Shown here piece by piece: positions 42,568 to 52,112 of a stretch of DNA of 64,000 nucleotides. The DNA is taken from NCBI RefSeq assembly GCF_033446605.1, contig NZ_JAWQUO010000015.1, positions 62,001 through 126,000 on the forward strand, in the 5' to 3' direction. How positions within the stretch are numbered: the stretch's first letter is position 1; each line of letters begins with the position of its first letter. The notes under the pieces are model-generated. The model searched no databases, was not told the DNA's origin, and saw only the letters and a list, made by a program, of their open reading frames with translations. The DNA comes from Iodobacter sp025352645. GTDB taxonomy: Bacteria > Pseudomonadota > Gammaproteobacteria > Burkholderiales > Chitinibacteraceae. The position numbers were made by a program, and so were the translations under genes.

Positions 42568-43680
42568 ATGATGAAAGCCATGCTATGCATTAGCCTGCTA
42601 TTAACACCATTATGCCAGGCTGAAATTGTAATTGGTCAATCTGTCCCTACTACCGGCGTTGATGCCGAAACTGGCAAAGCATTAGCACTCGGCGCAACAC
42701 TTTATTTCTCTAGAGTAAATGCCAACGGCGGAATTAACGGTGAGGCAATTAATCACCAGATCAGGGATGATGGCAATGATGCAAAACGTACTATTGCCAA
42801 TACCCAAGAGTTAATTGATAAGCAAAACGCAATTGCACTCGTGTCATTTTATGGCACAAATAACACCTCAGAGCTAATCAAATCTAAAACATTAGAAAGG
42901 GCCAATATAGCCTTAATTGGGGTGCATTCGGGTGCCGATATTATTCGCAATCATCCCTATATATTTCATACCCGTGCTAGTTATGGTCAAGAAATAGAGC
43001 GAATAATTCAACTACTCAACACCAATTTAGGCGCAACGCAAATTGCCGTTGTTGCGCAGCGTGATGCTTATGGCCAAGCAGGCTATGAGGCACTTAATAC
43101 TGCACTAGCTAAACGTCAGCTTAAATTAGCCGGTGAAAGTTGGTATGAAAAAAATACCGCTAATACCTCCCCTTCTGCTCAAGCCATGGCAAAGCTCAAT
43201 CCAGAAGCGATTATTCTGGTAGCTATATCTAAACCTGCAGCCAGTTTTATTAAGCAATTTAAAGAGCTGGGTGGCACATCACAACTTTATGCGCTCTCCC
43301 CCGTGCAATTTGAAGAAGTAAATAAGCAAATTAATAGCCGCGTTTCGCATGGTTTAGGCATTAGCCAAGCCTATCCTTTTCCAAACAATACTAAGCTGGC
43401 CTTGATTCGGGAATTTCAAGAAGACGCTGCCAGTGTATTAAAAGGGGATGAGCGTCCTTCCTACGCTATTTTAGAAGGCTATCTAGCGGCCAGAATCACC
43501 GTTGAAGCCATCAAGCGAGCAGGAAAAAACCCTAGCCGTAGTAGCGTTTACAATGCGCTCAGTAGCTTAAAGAATTATGACTTAGGCGGATTTAATTTAG
43601 ACTTTAGCGATAAAAAACGTCAAGGCTCTAATTTTGTAGAGCTGACTATGATCTCACCGAATGGCAGTTTGAGCCGCTAA
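42568..43680 (+). CDS. Periplasmic binding protein, branched-chain amino-acid type (Peripla_BP_6)
   Basis: 370-residue secreted binding protein. Signal peptide 1-18 (LLLTPLCQA), then IVIGQSVPTTGVDAETGKAL and AIVAL-type folds such as AIALVSFYGTNNTSE and DAYGQAGYEAL. No permease or ATPase gene is next to it, so it is an orphan receptor, possibly for signalling or a transporter coded elsewhere. GGGAG eight bases upstream. Confidence 0.88.
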   Translation: MMKAMLCISLLLTPLCQAEIVIGQSVPTTGVDAETGKALALGATLYFSRVNANGGINGEAINHQIRDDGNDAKRTIANTQELIDKQNAIALVSFYGTNNTSELIKSKTLERANIALIGVHSGADIIRNHPYIFHTRASYGQEIERIIQLLNTNLGATQIAVVAQRDAYGQAGYEALNTALAKRQLKLAGESWYEKNTANTSPSAQAMAKLNPEAIILVAISKPAASFIKQFKELGGTSQLYALSPVQFEEVNKQINSRVSHGLGISQAYPFPNNTKLALIREFQEDAASVLKGDERPSYAILEGYLAARITVEAIKRAGKNPSRSSVYNALSSLKNYDLGGFNLDFSDKKRQGSNFVELTMISPNGSLSR

Positions 43681-43716
43681 GGATTTGCTCATGATTAACT
43701 TCCCTCCTCTGAAACA

Positions 43717-43791
43717 CCGTCATTCTCGCGTGCCTTTGGCGGGAATCCAGCAGCGCGGCTGGATCCCCGAGACAAACATTTGGGGATGACG
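43717..43791. repeat. dRS3-like hairpin repeat, divergent copy
   Basis: CCGTCATTCTCGCGTGCC...GGCGGGAATCCAG and a right half ending GGGGATGACGG. The inner spacing is longer than eight bases, so it is a decayed form of the family. Confidence 0.55.
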
Positions 43792-43838
43792 GTTTATTTT
43801 GTTGGGAAGTTATTTCACACCAGACCCTCAATAGCAAA

Positions 43839-43903
43839 GGGGCACGGTTTCCCGCGCCCCTTCGTGCATTATTTAAGCAGATAAGGCACGGCCTGCCGTG
43901 CCT
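43839..43903. repeat. Two GGCACGG...CCGTGCC palindromes
   Basis: GGGGCACGGTTTCCCGCGCC at 43839 and AGGCACGGCCTGCCGTGCCT at 43883; same family as 21331 and 53853. They lie just downstream of pyk, between convergent genes, and may help termination. Confidence 0.55.
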
Positions 43904-43924
43904 CTACAATTGAATGCGTGGCTT

Positions 43925-45340
43925 TTATACCGCGATAATTTGCAAGGTATTAGCACCCAAACCTGCTTGAGAGCCCCAAGTCATGGCAAAGCTGTCGCCA
44001 GCATTGACGCGCTCATCACGCACCAAGGCCATTTTCACGTGGGCAATCTGTGCATCACGCTCATTGCCTACCGATTCTGGCATCAACATTGGCTGTACAT
44101 GACGATACAAGGCCAGCTTGCGGTAAGTTGCAACATTTTGTGTCACCGCCATAATAGGTACGGCGCTGATATAACGTGACAGCCATAGCACCGAAGTGCC
44201 CGAATCTGTCAGCGCCACAATGGCACGCATCGGCAAATGGCTAGCTGCATATACTGCCGCCATAGAAATCGCCTGATCGATACGCTCTACGCCTTCGGCG
44301 GTAATAAAATCATTATCGCTTTGCATATCGGCGTGTTTTTCTACTTCTTGGCAAACGCGCAGCATCGCTTCTACAGCTTCAACTGGGTATTTACCCGCAG
44401 CCGATTCAGCCGACAGCATCACCGCATCAGTACCATCCAACACCGCATTAGCAACGTCAGACACTTCAGCACGGGTAGGCACTGGGCTGCTGATCATGGA
44501 TTCCATCATTTGTGTTGCGGTGATAGATAACTTACGCATGTGACGAGCCATTTTGATCATGCGTTTTTGTAAGGCAGGCACGGCAGCATCGCCCACTTCA
44601 ACCGCCAAATCGCCACGTGCCACCATAATACCGTCGGATGCTTCTAAAATTTCTGCCAGATTGGTAATGGCTTCAGTACGCTCAATCTTAGCAATCAAGC
44701 CGGCTTGGCTACCTGCAGCCAATAGCAAAGTGCGCGCCAAATGCATGTCGCTGCCACTTTTTGGGAAAGACACCGCCACATAATCAGCATTTAAGGCTGC
44801 TGCGGTTTTGATGTCTGCCATATCTTTATCTGTCAGTGCTGGAGCCGTTAAGCCGCCGCCTTGACGATTGATGCCCTTGTTATTAGATAAAGTACCGCCC
44901 ACCAAAACCTTGGTTAATACTTTAACACCCGTTACCGAGATAACTTCCAGCTTAATTTTGCCGTCATCAAGCAGCAAAATATCACCAGGGAAAACATCAT
45001 TAGGCAGTTCTTTGTAATCGAGGCCTACATAATCCTGATTACCCAGCTCACAAGCCGCATCTAAGATAAATGCAGCGCCTTTTTCTAGCTCAATCTTGCC
45101 CTGCTCAAACTTACCAACGCGAATCTTTGGGCCTTGCAAATCAGCAAGCACCGCCACTGATTGCCCAAGGCGCTCTGCAATCGCGCGAACTAAATTAGCG
45201 CGGTCAGTATGGTCTTGTGCCGTGCCGTGGGAGAAATTCAGGCGCACCATATTTACCCCAGCCACAATCAGCTGTTCCAAAACTTTAGGGTCGTTGGAGG
45301 CTGGGCCGAGGGTTGCAACAATCTTTGTGCCTCTAATCAT
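43925..45340 (-). CDS. pyk: Pyruvate kinase
   Basis: Last step of glycolysis. 471 residues: RGTKIVATLGPAS at the start, MVRLNFSHG, the active site KIERTEAITNLAEI, and MVARGDLAVEVG. The C-terminal effector domain is complete (AIVALTDSGTSVLWLSRY). Start at 45340 with AGGAG about ten bases upstream; the longer frame is not supported. Single gene, convergent with the binding-protein gene. Confidence 0.97.
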   Translation of the reverse strand: MIRGTKIVATLGPASNDPKVLEQLIVAGVNMVRLNFSHGTAQDHTDRANLVRAIAERLGQSVAVLADLQGPKIRVGKFEQGKIELEKGAAFILDAACELGNQDYVGLDYKELPNDVFPGDILLLDDGKIKLEVISVTGVKVLTKVLVGGTLSNNKGINRQGGGLTAPALTDKDMADIKTAAALNADYVAVSFPKSGSDMHLARTLLLAAGSQAGLIAKIERTEAITNLAEILEASDGIMVARGDLAVEVGDAAVPALQKRMIKMARHMRKLSITATQMMESMISSPVPTRAEVSDVANAVLDGTDAVMLSAESAAGKYPVEAVEAMLRVCQEVEKHADMQSDNDFITAEGVERIDQAISMAAVYAASHLPMRAIVALTDSGTSVLWLSRYISAVPIMAVTQNVATYRKLALYRHVQPMLMPESVGNERDAQIAHVKMALVRDERVNAGDSFAMTWGSQAGLGANTLQIIAV

Positions 45341-45615
45341 TAGGTAATACTCCTGAATAAGGGGAAATTTGCACATCAAGGAAAATATCAAATATCGGGC
45401 GCTTGCCCATATTGCTTACTTATTTCTTAGTTTTGATCGCGATCATACCTACAAAACGCTTACTCTGCCCAAGCACATATTTTTGCTCAAGCCTATTGTG
45501 GTAATCCCCGTCAATGACGCAGTTAAATCAAAATAGCGAAAGGTGCTTTTATCACACCAGTAAGCATACGCCATCCCAATCAGGGGAATTAGATCCAAAT
45601 CAGCAAGTCTTTAGT

Positions 45616-47613
45616 CTACTTACCAATCCGTGCCATTAGCTCGGCATTCTTCGCCTTACGCTCTTCTTTAGTCATGGCAGGCTTTGGCTTGTCTCCCGCC
45701 AAGCGCCCGCTAATAACGATGTCATCGGGAGGCAGCTCTTTTAAAAAGCGGCTTGGCTCGGTGATTTGCCACTCCCCGGCACGGCGGCGCTTGCCGCAAT
45801 AGCTAATCGTTAAGCTGCGCTGAGCACGAGTAATGCCCACATACATCAGCCGCCGCTCTTCTTCTACCATATTGCTTTCGATAGAGTTTTGATGCGGCAG
45901 GATGTTTTCTTCGCAACCAATCAAAAACACATGCGGGTATTCCAGACCTTTAGACGCATGCAAGGTGGATAATTTTACCGCATCTACTTCTTCTTCATCA
46001 CGCCCTTCCAGCATGGTGATCAGGGCAATGGTTTGCACGATATCAATCAGGCTTTTATCGTCTTCAACGCCTTTTTTAGCAATCCATGCAACTAAATCTT
46101 GGACGTTTTTCCATTTGGCCTCGGCAGGCCGCGCGTCGTCATTCTCGTAGAGCCATGTTTCAAAATCGATGGCTAGCAGCAGCTCATTCAGCAACTGCCC
46201 TGCTGGCTCCACGGGGGCTCGGTCTTGCATGCGGTTGATAAATTCTGCAAATAGCCTAAGCGGCTCGTACTGGGTGCTTTGTACCTGATGAATAAAGCCT
46301 TCTTCAAACACGGCAGCAAATAGCGATACATTACGATTCGCCGCATAAGTGCCCAGTTTTTCTAGGGTGACATTGCCCACGCCGCGCTTAGGGGTGGTCA
46401 CGGCACGGATAAACGCCGGATCGTCATCTTCATTAGCAATCAAGCGTAAATAGCCCAGCACGTCTTTGATCTCGGCCTTATCGTAAAACGATTGCCCACC
46501 CGAAATCACATAGGGAATACGACGGCCCCACATCTGCTGCTCAATGATCCGTGCTTGGTGATTGCCGCGATACAAAATGGCGTAATTAGAATATTTGCCA
46601 TTATTTAAAAAACGGCTCGATTCGAGGTGATCCAGCACCATGGCCGCTTCTTCTTCCTCGGTTTTGGTTTCGATCACCATGATCGGGTCGCCAATCCCCA
46701 GATCAGACCAGAGCTTTTTCTCAAATAATTTTGGGTTATTACCAATCACCGCATTGGCGCAGCGCAAAATCCGCGCCATCGAGCGGTAATTTTGCTCCAG
46801 CTTAATCACCTGCAGCTTAGGAAAGTCCTCCTGCAGCAGGCGCAAATTATCCACATTGGCACCGCGCCAAGCGTAAATTGACTGATCATCATCGCCAACG
46901 GCGGTAAATAAGCCGGTAACGCCGCTTAATAGCTTAACCAACTGATATTGGGTGGTATTGGTGTCTTGATATTCATCGACCAGCAGATAGCGTAGACGAT
47001 TTTGCCATTTGGCTAAGACTTCTGGATGCGCTTCAAATAAATCGACCGGCAGACGAATCAGATCGTCAAAATCCAGCGCCTGATAAGCAAATAGCGTGTC
47101 TTGATAAGAGCGGTAGAGCTTGGCCAGCTGTAGCTCGCCTTCAGACTCCGCCATATTTAGTGCTTTATCGGGCGAGATACGATCGTTTTTCAGCATGGAA
47201 ATCTGGCTCATGCTGCTACGGATCAGTTGCTTATCGGTGCTGGAGAGTTGATCGGCAATAATCTTGGCCGCGTCTGCCGAATCTAGGATAGAAAACTTGG
47301 GCTTATAGCCTAAATGCCGCGCCTCTTCACGCAGCATTTTTAGCCCGAGCGAGTGAAAGGTCGATACCGTCAAGCCTTTCAACATGGCTTTGGGCAAGAG
47401 CGCCCCCACCCGCTCCTCCATCTCGCGCGCGGCCTTATTGGTAAAGGTAATTGCGGCAATGTTTTTGGCATCCATGCCCGCAGTCTCAATTAAATACGCA
47501 ATTTTCTGCGTAATCACCCGCGTTTTACCCGAGCCAGCACCCGCCAAAACGAGGCAAGGGCCACCAAGATAAACCACAGCTTCGCGTTGCGGGGTATTTA
47601 AGAGATGCAGCAT
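45616..47613 (-). CDS. rep: ATP-dependent DNA helicase Rep
   Basis: 3'-5' UvrD-family helicase that clears protein from DNA ahead of the replisome. 665 residues: Walker A AGAGSGKTRVI, LVDEYQDTNTTQYQLV, GDDDQSIYAWRGA, VTLEKLG and the motif VI segment EERRLMYVGITRAQ. Length and the N-terminus LNTPQREAV favour Rep over UvrD. Confidence 0.95.
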   Translation of the reverse strand: MLHLLNTPQREAVVYLGGPCLVLAGAGSGKTRVITQKIAYLIETAGMDAKNIAAITFTNKAAREMEERVGALLPKAMLKGLTVSTFHSLGLKMLREEARHLGYKPKFSILDSADAAKIIADQLSSTDKQLIRSSMSQISMLKNDRISPDKALNMAESEGELQLAKLYRSYQDTLFAYQALDFDDLIRLPVDLFEAHPEVLAKWQNRLRYLLVDEYQDTNTTQYQLVKLLSGVTGLFTAVGDDDQSIYAWRGANVDNLRLLQEDFPKLQVIKLEQNYRSMARILRCANAVIGNNPKLFEKKLWSDLGIGDPIMVIETKTEEEEAAMVLDHLESSRFLNNGKYSNYAILYRGNHQARIIEQQMWGRRIPYVISGGQSFYDKAEIKDVLGYLRLIANEDDDPAFIRAVTTPKRGVGNVTLEKLGTYAANRNVSLFAAVFEEGFIHQVQSTQYEPLRLFAEFINRMQDRAPVEPAGQLLNELLLAIDFETWLYENDDARPAEAKWKNVQDLVAWIAKKGVEDDKSLIDIVQTIALITMLEGRDEEEVDAVKLSTLHASKGLEYPHVFLIGCEENILPHQNSIESNMVEEERRLMYVGITRAQRSLTISYCGKRRRAGEWQITEPSRFLKELPPDDIVISGRLAGDKPKPAMTKEERKAKNAELMARIGK

Positions 47614-47703
47614 GAAAACAACCTAGGGAGTAGAACAGCCGGTAGATTTTACCACGGACGAGGCAGCCGCTGATCGGTGGGGGGGGTGGGTTTAATTTTA
47701 ACT

Positions 47704-47757
47704 AACTGATGTTACGCAGTAAGGGCAAAAAATACGTAGTCCACGAAAAACACATAG
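47704..47757. repeat. Copy of the TGTTACGC...CCACGAAAAACAC repeat
   Basis: ACTGATGTTACGCAG, then AAAAAATACG and AGTCCACGAAAAACAC. Same family as 10236, 49284 and 49471. It lies in the 546-base gene-free space between rep and the fRMsr gene, which also holds a G-run (47678-47690) and the two hairpins listed next. Confidence 0.65.
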
Positions 47758-47907
47758 AGCAGGAACAATGGAGATGAGGTATTGCCACCGCTTTATTCAC
47801 ATGCCTATCTATTAAAATCAATCACTTATAAACAACACAAGCTGATGATGGCTCTTGCTCATTTTTTGTTGTTTATCTGAGATGATCAACGTGAATAGCG
47901 TTAACTA

Positions 47908-47963
47908 GTAGGAGGCTGCTTGCTGCGCCTTAACGAAACAGGGCGCAGCAAGCAGCGCCCCTA
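47908..47963. repeat. GCTGCTTGCTGCGCC inverted repeat
   Basis: GTAGGAGGCTGCTTGCTGCG and CGCAGCAAGCAGCGCCCCTA form a near-perfect stem of about 20 bases around TTAACGAAACA. Single copy in this window. Confidence 0.7.
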
Positions 47964-47998
47964 CAGTATATTGGCCTACATAGCTCAGCTTATTGAAT

Positions 47999-48079
47999 CG
48001 TCATTCCCGCGCAGGCGGGAATCCAGCCCTGAGGCACTCAAAATCTCTGGATTCCCGATAAAAACACTCGAGGATGACG
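47999..48079. repeat. dRS3-like hairpin repeat
   Basis: Core ATTCCCGCGCAGGCGGGAAT (exact ATTCCC-N8-GGGAAT) with a right half GGATTCCCGATAAAAACACT and GATGACG end. Nearly identical to 13686. Confidence 0.75.
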
Positions 48080-48159
48080 ATATTGATGTATTTGAAATTT
48101 GAAATGATTGTTGCCGACCTATCTCGCTCAGCAGCATAGCCTTTGTGCCACACCCAACT

Positions 48160-48642
48160 CTAAAACAATCGCACCAAGGCCTGACAAATCTCGCCCAGAT
48201 ACTTGGCATCCACCTCATCAAAAGTCGCCAGCTCAGCAGAATCCACATCCAATACCGCCAGCACCACGCCATCGCGATCAATCAAGGGCAGCACAATTTC
48301 TGAGCGGGCCAACGATGAGCAGGCGATATGCCCAGCAAAAGCATCCACATCCGGCACCACCAATGTGGTGGCTTGCTGCCACGCGCTGCCGCACACGCCG
48401 CGCCCTTTTTGAATGCGAGTGCAGGCAATCGGGCCTTGAAATGGGCCCAAGACCAATTCATCATTTTTTACAATATAAAAACCCGTCCACAGCCAGCCAA
48501 AGGTGTGATGCATGGCGGCGCAGGCATTGCCCATTGCAGCAATTAAGTCGCTTTCGCCATCAATCAAAGCTAAAACTTGCGGCAGCAGATTTTGATACAG
48601 CTCTGCTTTGCTATTGCCCTGAATACTTAAGTTCTCTGCCAT
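48160..48642 (-). CDS. Free methionine-(R)-sulfoxide reductase (GAF domain)
   Basis: 160-residue GAF-domain enzyme (fRMsr/YebR) that reduces free methionine-R-sulfoxide. The three conserved Cys are at 74 (GPIACTRI), 84 (GRGVCGSAW) and 108 (GHIACSS), and DVDSAELATFDEVD follows. The next gene upstream is LURP-one-like, 27 bases away, probably one transcript. Confidence 0.94.
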   Translation of the reverse strand: MAENLSIQGNSKAELYQNLLPQVLALIDGESDLIAAMGNACAAMHHTFGWLWTGFYIVKNDELVLGPFQGPIACTRIQKGRGVCGSAWQQATTLVVPDVDAFAGHIACSSLARSEIVLPLIDRDGVVLAVLDVDSAELATFDEVDAKYLGEICQALVRLF

Positions 48643-48669
48643 TTTTATTCCATGTAAATAAACAAAACA

Positions 48670-49260
48670 TTACTCTTTTAATACCATATCAATACACATG
48701 ACCGCAGCCAAAATCAATGGCCGTAAAGGATCATTTCCTGCCACGCTCGCATCGATAGAGAGCATATAGTTGTCAGCTGAAGTAAACAGCTCTTTCCCTA
48801 GCCCTGCCCATTTTTTACTCACTTGTGCCAGCTGCTTACCATCTTGATCAAAGCTAAAATTCCAGCTGGTCCAGCTTCCTTGTAACCAACAGAGCGATTG
48901 CCCATTGGCATCGAGCAATTCAAACTTACCGCCAATAGATAAAAGTTTTTGTCTGAATTCACCTATTTTTTTATTCTGATGATCAAAAACCTCAACATTC
49001 GAACGAAAAATACTCACCCCACGCCGCACCGATAATAATAAAGCACCATTTGGCTGCGTAATCTGTACATCAAATGGCGTCATCCGTTTGTAATCGGTAA
49101 AGCGCAAGACTTTAGTCACCATGCCTAAATTTGGCTCACGGCATTCCAAGATAACTTGCCCGCTCACTGGATCCAAAATATCAAAATTATTGGCCGCTTT
49201 AAAAATGCCCAAGTGCTCTTTTACAAAAAACTGATTACGATCCAGTACAGCATTCATCAT
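48670..49260 (-). CDS. LURP-one / phospholipid scramblase-like family protein
   Basis: 196-residue protein with the tubby-like beta-barrel pattern of the LURP-one-related family: FFVKEHLGIFKAANNFDI, VSIFRSNVEVFD, LLSIGGKFELLD, and a hydrophobic C-terminal helix (LILAAVMCIDMVL). Function in bacteria is unknown; scramblase activity should not be assumed. GGAG lies upstream of the ATG. Confidence 0.75.
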   Translation of the reverse strand: MMNAVLDRNQFFVKEHLGIFKAANNFDILDPVSGQVILECREPNLGMVTKVLRFTDYKRMTPFDVQITQPNGALLLSVRRGVSIFRSNVEVFDHQNKKIGEFRQKLLSIGGKFELLDANGQSLCWLQGSWTSWNFSFDQDGKQLAQVSKKWAGLGKELFTSADNYMLSIDASVAGNDPLRPLILAAVMCIDMVLKE

Positions 49261-49283
49261 TACCCCACTCCATTAAAATTATT

Positions 49284-49529
49284 TACTGATGTTACGCGCA
49301 AAGCTATTTATCCACGAAAAACACTAAATGCACGAAAAAAAAACGAATTAAACAAAGATAATCTCCCTCTGCTTTTTTAACATGATGCCTAGGTGCATTG
49401 CTTAATAAGCATTTGATATTAAAAAAAATTATTAAAATCACTCAAAAACAATGGTCATGCGGCATCTATTTGTACTTTTTGTGTTTTTAGTGGACTGCGT
49501 ATTTTTTGATCTTGCTGCATAACATCAGT
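49284..49529. mobile_element. MITE-like inverted pair of the TGTTACGC repeat
   Basis: The left end ACTGATGTTACGCG...ATCCACGAAAAACAC (49284-49325) and the right end, which on the minus strand reads ACTGATGTTATGCAG...AGTCCACTAAAAACAC (49529 to about 49471), face each other across about 150 AT-rich bases without a gene. It fills most of the 376-base space between the LURP-one gene and the ABC operon. It looks like a non-autonomous element with family ends, but target-site duplication was not evident. Confidence 0.5.
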
Positions 49530-49636
49530 TATTTAGCTGACACCCGCCAAAAGCAGGGATGAAGTATGATGCCAGCTTAAAGCGATTGGCAAGCGATCGT
49601 GCCATGCACAAACATCAGATCCCTCCAGAGAATTCT

Positions 49637-50545
49637 ATGATTCAAATTTCTGATCTTACCTTTGACTACACTGGGCATCGGGCGCTCGATCAGCTCAATC
49701 TACAAGTAGAGCAAGGCAGCGTAACCGCTCTTGTTGGCGCAAATGGGGCGGGTAAAACCACCTTGATGCGCTGCATCGCTGGCTTAGAAACGCCGCTAGC
49801 AGGCTCAATCACCGTGGCTGGCTTAGATGTGCAAGAGCAACCTCGCGCGGTGCATAGGCAAATGGGCTATTTATCTGATTTTTTTGGCCTTTACCAAGAC
49901 CTCACCGTGGCCCAGTGCTTGGAATACGCCGCGGCATCACAAGGCTTGGCTAAGGATGAGATTGCTGACGCAATCAGCAGTACTGCAGCGCGCTTATCTT
50001 TAAGCGATAGGCTGGAGCAAAAAGCCAGTAGCCTATCGCGCGGCTTACGCCAACGCGTGGCAATTGGCCAAGCCATTATTCATGCTCCGCAAGTTTTACT
50101 GCTTGATGAGCCCGCCTCTGGGCTCGATCCTGAGGCACGCAATGAGCTGGCAATTTTATTCCGCCAATTGCAGGCCAGCGGCATGACGCTGTTGGTTTCA
50201 TCGCATATTTTGGCCGAATTAGAAGCTTATTCCAGCCATATGCTGGTGCTTAGAGATGGCAAAATCCTTGAGCACCGCGCCCTACATCAGGGCCTAGCCT
50301 GCAAGGCATTACAGCTTCGCCTTGCCAGCCCCAACGATAAGCTCATGGGTATTTTAAGTGCCAACCCCGCCATTAGTCTCAGTAAAGCCGATGCTTTACA
50401 CGCCGAGTTTGATTTCAATGGCAATAGCGCAGAGCAAGCGCTGCTGCTGGCCGAGCTCATCCAAGCGGGCCTAGCAATTATTAGCTTTGGCGAGCAAAAC
50501 TTGCAGCAAGCTTATCTGCGCTCGATAGAAGGTGGAAAACCATGA
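49637..50545 (+). CDS. ABC transporter ATP-binding protein
   Basis: 302-residue ATPase. Walker A GANGAGKTT, signature SLSRGLRQRVAIGQ, Walker B LLLDEPASGLDP and the switch His in SSHI. The C-terminal extension after about 215 resembles export-type ATPases. It overlaps the permease gene by four bases (ATGA). Start at 49637 with GAGA upstream; the longer frame has no homologous N-terminus. Substrate unknown. Confidence 0.93.
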   Translation: MIQISDLTFDYTGHRALDQLNLQVEQGSVTALVGANGAGKTTLMRCIAGLETPLAGSITVAGLDVQEQPRAVHRQMGYLSDFFGLYQDLTVAQCLEYAAASQGLAKDEIADAISSTAARLSLSDRLEQKASSLSRGLRQRVAIGQAIIHAPQVLLLDEPASGLDPEARNELAILFRQLQASGMTLLVSSHILAELEAYSSHMLVLRDGKILEHRALHQGLACKALQLRLASPNDKLMGILSANPAISLSKADALHAEFDFNGNSAEQALLLAELIQAGLAIISFGEQNLQQAYLRSIEGGKP

Positions 50546-51795
50546 ATCCAGAATTTAAACGCAATCTATGGCTCAATTTTTCTCTACACCGCTTAATCGG
50601 CATGCCCGCCATTTTGGGGCTGATCTTTTTAGCTGTAGCGATGAATGGCCAAGCCAGCCACGTAGGCAGCTCTGCGGCGATGCTGTTTGTTGGCATTGTT
50701 TGGCTATGGGGTACAAAAAACGCCGCAGCAGCGATTGGCGATGAGCAAAGAGATCACACTTGGGATCAGCAAAGAATGAGCGCGCTCAGCCCCTGGGCCA
50801 TGACTTGGGGCAAGTTATTTGGTGCAACCTTATTTAACTGGTACGGCGGGGCGATTTGTATCTTGGTACTGCTGATTAGCGATCTTGCCAAAGACCCAAT
50901 CAATACCTTGTTCAAAGCGCTATCGCTGATCGCAATGAGCCTGCTGCTACACGGCGCAGCGCTAGTGATGAACTTGCAACTAGGCCAATCAGATTTCGCC
51001 CAAAATCGCCGAGGCAGCTTTAATTTGCTACTGGCGATCCCCCCACTCTTTTTAATGCCCAGCCTATTTGAGCTCAGCGAAACGCCGATTACTTGGTGGG
51101 ATATCAGCTTTATGCCACTGCAATTTCAGCTTTTAGCTGGCAGCTTCTTTGCTGTTTGTAGCATTTTTGCCGCTTGGCGACTCATGCAAAACGCCTTGCA
51201 AGTGCGCACACAGCCTTGGGCGTGGCCGGTATTTTCCTGCCTACTTACGGGATTTTTAGCAGGGTTTAATCACGAGAATCTGCCTATGCTCGGCCTGATT
51301 ATCAGCAGCAGCATGACCTACGCAACGCTGTTTTCTGAGCCTAATAGCATCACCATTTGGCAGCGAATCCAGCAGCGGATTCAAGCCCAAAACTGGCATG
51401 GGGCACTGATTAACTTACCGCTCTGGCCCACCACGCTACTACTCTCTTTTGCGTTTGCCTTGCTCGCAATGGGGGCAGCTCCAAGCGAGCTTTCTAGCAT
51501 CAGCACCGCCCCGCTCTCCATTGCTTTGATGCTGCTAAGGGATAGCGCCATTTGCGTATTCCTTGCCTTTGGCCCCAAGCGTGGCATCACCAATAGCCTG
51601 CTCTATCTAGCGCTTATTAATGGGCTACTTCCATTTTTAGCACATAGCAGCGGTTTAACGAGTGTGGCTTATTTCATCATGCCAATGAGTCATCCAGCAG
51701 CAATCACCAGCATTGTCATCAGCACCATTCATGCTCTCATCGCCATCGCCTTAGTATTTTGGAGATGGCAAGCCCTGCAAACAGTCCAGCGCTAA
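50542..51795 (+). CDS. ABC transporter permease
   Basis: 417-residue integral membrane protein with about ten hydrophobic helices and no other recognisable domain. Its coupling (ATGA) with the ATPase gene makes it the membrane partner of an ABC-2-type exporter. The substrate is unknown; no accessory gene is adjacent. Confidence 0.85.
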   Translation: MNPEFKRNLWLNFSLHRLIGMPAILGLIFLAVAMNGQASHVGSSAAMLFVGIVWLWGTKNAAAAIGDEQRDHTWDQQRMSALSPWAMTWGKLFGATLFNWYGGAICILVLLISDLAKDPINTLFKALSLIAMSLLLHGAALVMNLQLGQSDFAQNRRGSFNLLLAIPPLFLMPSLFELSETPITWWDISFMPLQFQLLAGSFFAVCSIFAAWRLMQNALQVRTQPWAWPVFSCLLTGFLAGFNHENLPMLGLIISSSMTYATLFSEPNSITIWQRIQQRIQAQNWHGALINLPLWPTTLLLSFAFALLAMGAAPSELSSISTAPLSIALMLLRDSAICVFLAFGPKRGITNSLLYLALINGLLPFLAHSSGLTSVAYFIMPMSHPAAITSIVISTIHALIAIALVFWRWQALQTVQR

Positions 51796-51887
51796 GTAGA
51801 GGGTGTTTGCTCTTGAAAAAAGCTGATATTTTGTTTTAGTACATTGGCATTCACGACCAGCTTTTGAGGAGCTGTAGCAGCCTTAAT

Positions 51888-52112
51888 TCAGCTTGGCGAT
51901 GAGCATCGGAGCTTTGTTTCAGTAAAGTAACCGCCACCCATCTCCCAAGCATCATCAATATCCCTTTTACACTGTGCATGAATAAAATCGCCATTCAAAC
52001 TAGTGCCTGATGCCATTATTCGCAGGCAATCTTTCGTATTTGCTACCGTTGGATACGGATGCCGCTCAGCAATCACATCGGAATCAATAGCGCTAACTAA
52101 GGAAAAAAACGC
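51888..52112 (-). pseudogene. Possible remnant of an unrecognised gene
   Basis: An open frame of about 74 codons without an ATG. It reads protein-like (ERHPYPTVANTKDCLRIMAS, KRDIDDAWEMGGGYF) and starts right after a stop. Only a GTG at 52076 could start it, with no ribosome site. It is probably the 3' end of a decayed gene; the family is not recognised. It lies in the 451-base space between the permease gene and nadE, which otherwise shows nothing. Confidence 0.25.

Noticed and set aside
47678..47690. G-rich run near rep as a phase-variable tract
   Set aside because: It is upstream of rep but interrupted by T and not between recognisable promoter boxes.
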